IMG/VR virus record: IMGVR_UViG_3300027969_000080
Coordinates: 1 to 64,000 of that record
Reading direction: 5' to 3' (one strand)
Source: a virus
Length of the DNA stretch: 64,000 nt
The position numbers and the translations under genes are program-made. Within the stretch, counting starts at the first letter, position 1; each line of letters opens with the position of its first letter. The notes beneath the pieces are model-generated. The model did no database searches. It saw only the letters and a list, made by a program, of their open reading frames with translations, and was not told the DNA's origin. Positions 59,701 through 64,000 of this stretch are shown here, piece after piece.

Positions 59701-60369
59701 TGGCCAAGAGTTTGCCCAGCTTCTACTACCTAATAATACCCAATTATTACCTATTGATTTATAAAAATATTGATTACCGGCTCCATAGCTTGCACTATAG
59801 TTAGGAACAACACAATAATCACCAATATTTCCAATACTATCTGCTGGATAATTACCTGTCAGATACGCTGTATCATTAATAACTATAGGAGTCTTTACAC
59901 TAAAAGTACCAGTGGTAGCATTAAATTGATAAATGCCCCAAGCACTGGTAGTAATATTTTGCCAGTATTCATTAGCAGTCGGTGCACCAGACGGACGACC
60001 AACTGTACCTACGAACGCGGCTAAATCAATATCTGCTCTCAAGCAGTATACACGATTGGTAACACCAAGTGCAGAATATGCAGCTAATAAGCCATATTCA
60101 TTTAACTCGTAACCTTGAATAGGTGTGCCATTGGTTGTTGTGTAGAAGAAAGGTACCCCATAGAAATCTGCTAAGTCTTTTTGACTTGTGATTTGATATA
60201 GTTTCCCTGCGTTAGCAGCAGTAGTACCAGCAGCTACACCAGTTCCAGAAGGATTTGATTTATTTTGTGCTGTTGCGAAAACTACTAGCGGTACTGAATT
60301 AGTTGCGGCTGGTAAATATTGACTTTGGTCAATGATTGTTACTTGTACGCCTGGAGATGTTAATGCCAT
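56773..60369 (-). CDS. 18: Tail sheath protein, T4 gp18-like, extended
   Basis: A 1198-residue sheath. N-terminus MALTSPGVQVTIIDQSQYLPAATNSVPLVVFATAQNKSNP and C-terminus (RNDTIAYPWLAAAGTRRG, VLYINFINPLVFFTGVGLLNYGNKT, FVFEPNDALTRNQIQGVIQ, IEPVKAAEFIYIPVRVLNTG) match the conserved sheath core that hexamerises around the tube and contracts. T4 gp18 is 659 residues; here several hundred residues (about 135-800) are inserted between the two core halves and are Thr/Asn/Gly-rich beta structure, probably outer surface decorations. Late box at 60422. Confidence 0.93.
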   Translation of the reverse strand: MALTSPGVQVTIIDQSQYLPAATNSVPLVVFATAQNKSNPSGTGVAAGTTAANAGKLYQITSQKDLADFYGVPFFYTTTNGTPIQGYELNEYGLLAAYSALGVTNRVYCLRADIDLAAFVGTVGRPSGAPTANEYWQNITTSAWGIYQFNATTGTFSVKTPIVINDTAYLTGNYPADSIGNIGDYCVVPNYSASYGAGNQYFYKSIGNNWVLLGSRSWANSWPTVQGTNSNPTLTAADTFIISVNNLFNITVTVPASTNNNVAGVATAINNLGYSYVNASVVSGKLNIYSSQPTTDNPYFEIVTGTGTVLDDLGIDTGIYYQPKVEYGTSAEMPLWTSSQQYPHPTGSVWIKVGSNGLGLNPIISKYNAVTAAWTAQTVNLAMDDWDIDSSLDATGGQAVPVGSIYGQYNSFNNLNGVGIGSTSPTFIFTKLAAGPTVCTGSETNFIVNLNYSLGSAVLYVQTSIPNSNILSSQYQVTIPDSCTPTQFVTAWSAQSIDYTSAEVNSDGAIVLTHTEGGQIILNDYIQTAGANQGKSAGILTQVGLDYTLNTAYTKIGPAQTNVYTGIATTGGAGSNCTIQVSTNVFDTYQITGNGVTAAGTGYSVGNTLTTSGALLGGSTTTNDLVLEVVSVNGSGGVTAVTFVSGNANNVFNTQISNWGYLTYTINEIAPVANPANGTPWYYSVVDEVDIMVQANGQWNGYKNINYDNNGFPSFTGVNATDPNGPIISATEPTLQSDDTALVYGDLWIDTSDLENYPVISRWQYDTVSATDMWVLIDNSNQTSSTGVLFADARWATNGVTNVVDDPIPTITSLLTSDYLDLDAPDPALYPTGMLLFNTRRSGYNVKEYQSNYFTGTKYPDGPLPTETATWLSVSGLQSNGSPYMGRKAQRQMVVKALRSAIDTNTDLRDQDNFFNLMATPNYPELQPNMVVLNADRGETAYILGDTPMRLPATATAIQAWATNAAGATSTGEEGCVTRNTYLGLFYPSGLTSDLSGNIVAVPPSHMMLRTFLRNDTIAYPWLAAAGTRRGNIDNATNIGYLDSTTGEFITIKTRLGIRDVLYINFINPLVFFTGVGLLNYGNKTSYDSQSALDRTNVARLIAYIRRQLELASRPFVFEPNDALTRNQIQGVIQTLMIDLVAKRGIYDYLVICDQSNNTPARIDRNELWVDVAIEPVKAAEFIYIPVRVLNTGEIKAL

Positions 60370-60421
60370 TTTATTTTTCCTTTAGTAAAATTATGAGGTT
60401 TACAACCTGATTGCATACTAT

Positions 60422-60429
60422 TATTTATG
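60422..60429 (-). promoter_or_regulatory. T4-type late promoter box
   Basis: CATAAATA 52 bases upstream of the sheath gene; the long leader contains AAAGGAAAAAT. Confidence 0.5.
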
Positions 60430-60474
60430 AATAAATTGAAAAAAGTCGGTATAATAAAACCTTCGAAGGTTAAC

Positions 60475-60482
60475 TATAAATA
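60475..60482 (+). promoter_or_regulatory. T4-type late promoter box, plus strand
   Basis: Perfect TATAAATA four bases before the ATG at 60487; divergent from the sheath promoter. Confidence 0.65.
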
Positions 60483-60486
60483 CATT

Positions 60487-60840
60487 ATGATACTTCAACG
60501 TCCAATCTGTAAAAAATGTAACAGGAATCATGCGGCCGTAAACTATAAGCGCAATGAAGTCACACATTATAGAAGCATATGTGATGAATGCGGTAAGAAA
60601 AAGAAAAAGCAAAAACCACTCAAAGCTAACTGGACTAAGAGTGGTTACAAGAAAAAAGCCACATGCGATTTATGTGGCTTTAAAAGTCTATATCTATCAC
60701 AGATAACTGTATTTCACATTGATGGGAATCTAGAACACATTGAGCATACTAATCTACGCAGCATATGCTTAAACTGTGTAGAAGTAGTTAAGAAAAAAGA
60801 TGTTACTTGGCGCCGGGGAGACCTTGAGATTGACTATTAA
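60487..60840 (+). CDS. HNH-like zinc-ribbon protein, 117 aa
   Basis: MILQRPICKKCNRNHAAVNY then CDECGKKKKKQ, CDLCGFKSLYLSQITVFHIDGNLEHIEHTNLRSICLNC: four CxxC knuckles with an HNH-like H-x-D...N...H region between the third and fourth (about residues 77-101). A related protein occurs in T4-like cyanophages next to structural genes. Only plus-strand gene in the late region. The ATG at 60487, not the upstream ATG at 60427, is preferred because it follows a perfect late box. Its 3' end overlaps the convergent dNMP kinase gene by 38 bases. Confidence 0.72.
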   Translation: MILQRPICKKCNRNHAAVNYKRNEVTHYRSICDECGKKKKKQKPLKANWTKSGYKKKATCDLCGFKSLYLSQITVFHIDGNLEHIEHTNLRSICLNCVEVVKKKDVTWRRGDLEIDY

Positions 60841-61462
60841 TTATCTCATAAATCTTATTGTGTAAATCGTCAATTGTAGTGTTATTCTCTACGATGAAAT
60901 CGTAGTTTAATCCTATACTACTATACTCGCTAGCATGAATTTTTAGTCTGTCTAACTTAGTTTTACTCACTGACCAACTAGCATTGCCATTTGGTCCTTT
61001 ATTATATGATACCGCAGCATCGTACCATTTAGGATCAGGTCCGCGCTTTACTCGTAGTGCTATTCCGTTTGCATTTTTGATAGCAGCAACCTCATTATCA
61101 AACCTACAGTCTGTGATTACAATATCTTCTTTAGTATTTATTAGCTTGTGTTCTACGCTAGCAACCCAGATATCATTGTGAAAGTGATTGCGACATACGT
61201 CTGTGCCCCAATATTGTAGTACCCACCTTGGTGTGATGTCCATTCCTAGACGATTGCTCCACCACTCGTCACGCTTTTCACGCCATGTTCTACTAGCTTT
61301 TGTCGTACCTTCTAGATATTCTCGGTCCCAACCAAAGACTGCTGCTACTGCATCTTTGAGACTAGCAGCAAAGCTAACTCGTTTAAAACCATGATGTGTT
61401 GTGAGATAGTCGGCAATCGTGTCTTTACCTGAACCAATCAAACCAGTGATGCCAATAATCAT
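60803..61462 (-). CDS. 1: Deoxynucleoside monophosphate kinase, T4 gp1-like
   Basis: A 219-residue P-loop kinase: MIIGITGLIGSGKDTIADYL with GLIGSGKDT as the Walker A loop (residues 7-15); FAASLKDAVAAVFGWDREYLEG and RFDNEVAAIKNANGIALRVKR match the T4 gene-1 family, which phosphorylates dTMP, dGMP and hydroxymethyl-dCMP. The start at 61462 follows CAGGAG. Supplies dNTPs for phage DNA synthesis. It overlaps the convergent HNH-like gene. Confidence 0.88.
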   Translation of the reverse strand: MIIGITGLIGSGKDTIADYLTTHHGFKRVSFAASLKDAVAAVFGWDREYLEGTTKASRTWREKRDEWWSNRLGMDITPRWVLQYWGTDVCRNHFHNDIWVASVEHKLINTKEDIVITDCRFDNEVAAIKNANGIALRVKRGPDPKWYDAAVSYNKGPNGNASWSVSKTKLDRLKIHASEYSSIGLNYDFIVENNTTIDDLHNKIYEIINSQSQGLPGAK

Positions 61463-61525
61463 AAAAGAAAACTCCTGTAACATACTTATTATATTACAGT
61501 AATGTGAAAAAGAAAAGAGTTTAGG

Positions 61526-62323
61526 TTAACCTTGTACCCATGTCAATGGCTGACTGTAATCCACATATTTCTTCAATTCTTCGATTAGTAGTTCCATCGC
61601 TGCTTTGCCCTCTGCTTTCATAGCAGTACCGTTCAATGTCGTGCCGCCACCTGGACCGGCGATAGTGCTAAATTTCTCACGGGCTTCACCGATGATTAAT
61701 TTAAGATTAGCTAAGATAAAGTCACCAATCCAAACACCAGCCCCAGGATCCTGCAGTAATATTTCTTCTGTCTTTTGTACGTCAGCCCATATCAATACAC
61801 GCTCACCGGATCCTTTTGGATCACGCACAATACGCAATACTTTAGACACTGGGTTGAATGTGTATGTCACATAACCACCGAACATCCTTGCTGCTAACTC
61901 AACATAACCTGCATAAAAGTCATATGTTGCCATACCACCTGCATAGTTATAGTTCAACAAGTAGGTGTTTAAAATAGCACTGCTGAACGGATCAAAACTG
62001 CTACTTGATGGGCCAGTTTCTAAACCAATCGTTCTACGGAAAATACTACGCACATTGATAAACTCAGCAGGTAGAGTGTAAGTATCTACATTCTTCTCAA
62101 TGGTCATTAGAATATAAGATTCTTCTGTAGCAGCTTGTGCCCGTTGACGATAGACCTTGATAGCGTAGTTGTACGCTGCCTCGTAATGTTGAGGGTCCAA
62201 TTCTAAATCAATAATACCGTCGCCTAAACGAAATGCTATGTTTTTGAAAAGACCTTCTTTTAACTCATCTAAAGTTAGACCAGATGGGGTAGAAAGAGGA
62301 CTAGCGGTTGGATATGTTGACAT
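61526..62323 (-). CDS. 13: Neck protein, T4 gp13-like
   Basis: A 265-residue protein. ELKEGLFKNIAFRLGDGIIDLELDPQHYEAAYNYAIKVYRQR (in blocks, about 20-61), TIEKNVDTYTLPAEFINVRSIFRR and VWIGDFILANLKLIIGEAREKFS match T4-like neck/head-completion proteins of the gp13 type. The neck connects the packaged head to the tail. Own GATAAATA late box. Assignment to gp13 rather than gp14 is by sequence impression. Confidence 0.65.
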   Translation of the reverse strand: MSTYPTASPLSTPSGLTLDELKEGLFKNIAFRLGDGIIDLELDPQHYEAAYNYAIKVYRQRAQAATEESYILMTIEKNVDTYTLPAEFINVRSIFRRTIGLETGPSSSSFDPFSSAILNTYLLNYNYAGGMATYDFYAGYVELAARMFGGYVTYTFNPVSKVLRIVRDPKGSGERVLIWADVQKTEEILLQDPGAGVWIGDFILANLKLIIGEAREKFSTIAGPGGGTTLNGTAMKAEGKAAMELLIEELKKYVDYSQPLTWVQG

Positions 62324-62342
62324 AAGTGTTACCTAATAGTAT

Positions 62343-62350
62343 TATTTATC
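62343..62350 (-). promoter_or_regulatory. T4-type late promoter box
   Basis: GATAAATA 19 bases upstream of the gp13-like gene; the ribosome-binding site TTAGGTAAC lies between. Confidence 0.62.
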
Positions 62351-62357
62351 AGGTAAC

Positions 62358-62552
62358 TTATGGATTGGGAGATTTACCCTTCATGAACCTCAAGAAAGGT
62401 ATTTCAGTTTCATCTACAAGCCGTGTTCTACCATCAAGGTGAGTGTATCCGTGTTTTGATTCTTTTTCGCAAACTGGACATAACCACCTTTCACCTAAAT
62501 ATAAGATTAACCAGACATGGCAATCGTCACAACTAGGACGACCTAAACCCAT
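62358..62552 (-). CDS. Zinc-ribbon small protein, 64 aa
   Basis: CDDCHVWLILYLGERWLCPVC (residues 8-28) gives two CxxC pairs for one zinc. The rest is basic and polar. The start overlaps the stop of the MazG-like gene by one base. Not further assigned; small zinc ribbons are common in T4-like phages. Confidence 0.72.
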   Translation of the reverse strand: MGLGRPSCDDCHVWLILYLGERWLCPVCEKESKHGYTHLDGRTRLVDETEIPFLRFMKGKSPNP

Positions 62553-62992
62553 TACAAGTCCCCGTCTTGCCTATTCTCGCTGTAAAATGCATCAAACTGT
62601 CCACCGGGGTAACGTGATTCTAGTTTTCTTACATTCTCAGCAATCACTTCATTAGGATCTAGATTCAATGCACGACATGCATTAATCCAATACCACATAA
62701 CATCGCCTAGTTCCCGTTTCATATGGTAAACAGCATCATCGGTAAGTGCTTTTCCTTGAAAAAGAATCTTCTTGGGCACTTCGATAAACTCACCACTTTC
62801 TGCTGCTAATCCGAAACAGGCTGTAATCAGTAACGGGATGTTAACATCAGGTCCATGTTTCAATTCACCGTCAAACACTTCATAATTAGCATCTAATCGG
62901 TCGCAGGTGTCTATGAACGCAGTCAAACTAACACTGGGGTTACTAGTGACTGCTGCTACAAACTCTTGGTATTTATTTAAATCAATCTTCAT
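62552..62992 (-). CDS. MazG-like nucleotide pyrophosphohydrolase
   Basis: A 146-residue protein with the all-alpha NTP-PPase pattern: GLAAESGEFIEVPKKI (about residues 57-72, E-x-x-E metal site), ELGDVMWYWINAC (about 94-106, E-x-x-D) and EVIAENVRKLESRYP (about 115-129). MazG-like enzymes hydrolyse (d)NTPs, and in phages may affect ppGpp or clean non-canonical nucleotides. ATGA overlap upstream and TAATG overlap downstream place it in a tight operon. Confidence 0.9.
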   Translation of the reverse strand: MKIDLNKYQEFVAAVTSNPSVSLTAFIDTCDRLDANYEVFDGELKHGPDVNIPLLITACFGLAAESGEFIEVPKKILFQGKALTDDAVYHMKRELGDVMWYWINACRALNLDPNEVIAENVRKLESRYPGGQFDAFYSENRQDGDL

Positions 62993-63177
62993 ACATAATC
63001 CTTAAACATTTGTTTTCTACCTTCTTCACCTAACGTACTGTTAAAAATTTCATCAGTACGCTGTAGCATTGCACAGGCTAGCATTAGCATTTCTTCCCTA
63101 CTATCAGTCAATTCAATTGACTTGTCAATCAAAACCATTATTTCATCCATTCGGACTTTTACATGTTGTCTATCCAT
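62989..63177 (-). CDS. Hypothetical helical protein, 62 aa
   Basis: All-helical, acidic (MDRQHVKVRMDEIMVLIDKSIELTDSREEML). ATGA overlap with the MazG-like gene. Not recognised. Confidence 0.75.
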   Translation of the reverse strand: MDRQHVKVRMDEIMVLIDKSIELTDSREEMLMLACAMLQRTDEIFNSTLGEEGRKQMFKDYV

Positions 63178-63178
63178 T

Positions 63179-64000
63179 TTAGAACGCTTTCAAAATAATC
63201 ATGCTTTCGTTAAATCTTCCGTTCGGTGCTGCACCTACTGCTTTGATATCTTTGAAATACTTACGTGCAGCGGGTTTGCTTCCCATCACCTCTTTGATTT
63301 GCTCACCGGGCTTGCGTAGTGTTTTCATCTCGCTAGTGTTCGCATCAAACCCTAGCAGGGTGTTACCTTTAACACTGAACACTTTGCTGTACTCGTCAGC
63401 AATGTAATGATGCAGTTTACGCTTACCTGTATCATACACCCACGCCTCACTTGCACCGTGAAGTTTAGTAGGATGCACACTAACTAAATCAAGTTTAGCT
63501 GCAACGTCCTTGAACAACTTTAAGTACTTAAGTTTAGCAACAATCTTCTCAACTGGGATTGCTTTGCGTTTACGCGGAGCCTTGCTTGCTTTCTTGATGC
63601 TGATATAACTGTTCAAGTCACCTAGCACACCGTCAATGAATTTTAAAATGTTACGAATTTGAATCTTACCTAAAAACGCATAACCTTCTTTCAATGACTC
63701 GTCACCATCACTTAGACGCTGGAATTCATCTTGCTTACGCTTCCAGATTTCAACAATGATTGGGATATGTTGTGGCATGACATTGTATTTTGCAACAATA
63801 TCAACTGTCTTTTCTGACGCTTTGCCCTTAGTGACAAAATCGTCAATCATCCCTTCCATCTCACCTGCGGCATCTCGTGCTTTTTCACGCAATACTTCTT
63901 GAATGTTGGGTCGGGTGGATACAGTTTCTTCTTTCACAATACTAGTTTGACTAGTTTTTACTTCACTAGTGGTCAGTGATTTTACCAATCTTTTAATATC
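63179..64000 (-). CDS. Hypothetical protein, 5' end outside the window
   Basis: The frame runs without a stop to the window edge at 64,000; a TTG at 63988 could be a start but the frame stays open upstream, so the gene is treated as partial. At least 273 residues are visible. N-terminal part charged and helical (KARDAAGEMEGMIDDFVTKGKASEKTVDIVAKYNVMPQHIP), middle basic (KKASKAPRKRKAIPVEKIVAKLKYLK), C-terminus alpha/beta (EAWVYDTGKRKLHHYIADEYSKVFSVKGNTLLGFD). Found next to MazG; no family recognised. Confidence 0.72.
   Translation of the reverse strand, partial: DIKRLVKSLTTSEVKTSQTSIVKEETVSTRPNIQEVLREKARDAAGEMEGMIDDFVTKGKASEKTVDIVAKYNVMPQHIPIIVEIWKRKQDEFQRLSDGDESLKEGYAFLGKIQIRNILKFIDGVLGDLNSYISIKKASKAPRKRKAIPVEKIVAKLKYLKLFKDVAAKLDLVSVHPTKLHGASEAWVYDTGKRKLHHYIADEYSKVFSVKGNTLLGFDANTSEMKTLRKPGEQIKEVMGSKPAARKYFKDIKAVGAAPNGRFNESMIILKAF

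Overview
The window is one contiguous piece of a tailed-phage genome, a T4-like myovirus. The evidence is a minus-strand late block with homologues of the T4 tail sheath (gp18), tail tube (gp19), head-completion nuclease (gp4), a gp16-like small terminase, a gp13-like neck protein and a gp1-like dNMP kinase. Each late transcription unit is preceded by an ATAAATA box of the T4 late-promoter type. The host is a bacterium that reads classical sigma-70 promoters: at least thirteen plus-strand promoters fit TTGACA-N17-TATAAT. Nothing in the window fixes the host genus. No rRNA, integrase, IS element or CRISPR array was seen.

Layout. (1) 1-8,310, plus strand: a cluster of 29 tRNA or tRNA-like genes covering nearly all amino acids (no clear His, Gln or Ile), interspersed with free-standing nuclease genes (two HNH, one PD-(D/E)XK), two methyltransferases, a stand-alone parvulin and several structured RNAs whose 5' and 3' ends pair with each other. 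(2) 8,307-10,276: an RNA polymerase omega subunit (rpoZ) homologue, two structured RNA elements, and a Ro60-like (TROVE/vWA) protein gene. (3) 10,354-19,459, plus strand: about 26 small early-type genes in short overlapping operons, each started by a strong sigma-70 promoter. They include a metallophosphoesterase, a GNAT-like protein, a GIY-YIG protein, a WYL_2/DUF2693-like protein and small membrane proteins. (4) 19,484-22,896, minus strand: two GT4 glycosyltransferases, a further glycosyltransferase-like protein and a methyltransferase. (5) 22,939-50,093, minus strand: adhesins and fibres, including three paralogous collagen-like fibres sharing an N-terminal anchor, a 1,922-aa collagen-like fibre, LamG/SPRY-type adhesin, glycine-rich tips, a papain-family protease, cupin and assembly-type small proteins, and a GH19 endolysin. 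(6) 50,191-62,323, minus strand: head and tail structural genes, interrupted by one plus-strand HNH-like gene. (7) 62,358-64,000: a small operon with a MazG-like enzyme; the last gene runs off the window edge.

How it fits together. The plus-strand half looks like early takeover and translation support (tRNAs, omega, RNA-binding protein, small effectors). The minus-strand half builds the virion. The glycosyltransferase block next to threonine-rich collagen-like fibres suggests that the fibres may be glycosylated. The most unusual signals are the family of end-paired small RNAs around a Ro60-like gene, which recalls bacterial Ro60/Y-RNA systems; a phage-borne omega subunit; and a recurrent arrangement in which the promoter -10 box lies only 4-8 nt before the start codon, predicting leaderless mRNAs. 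All are inferences from sequence inspection by eye; no database search was run.
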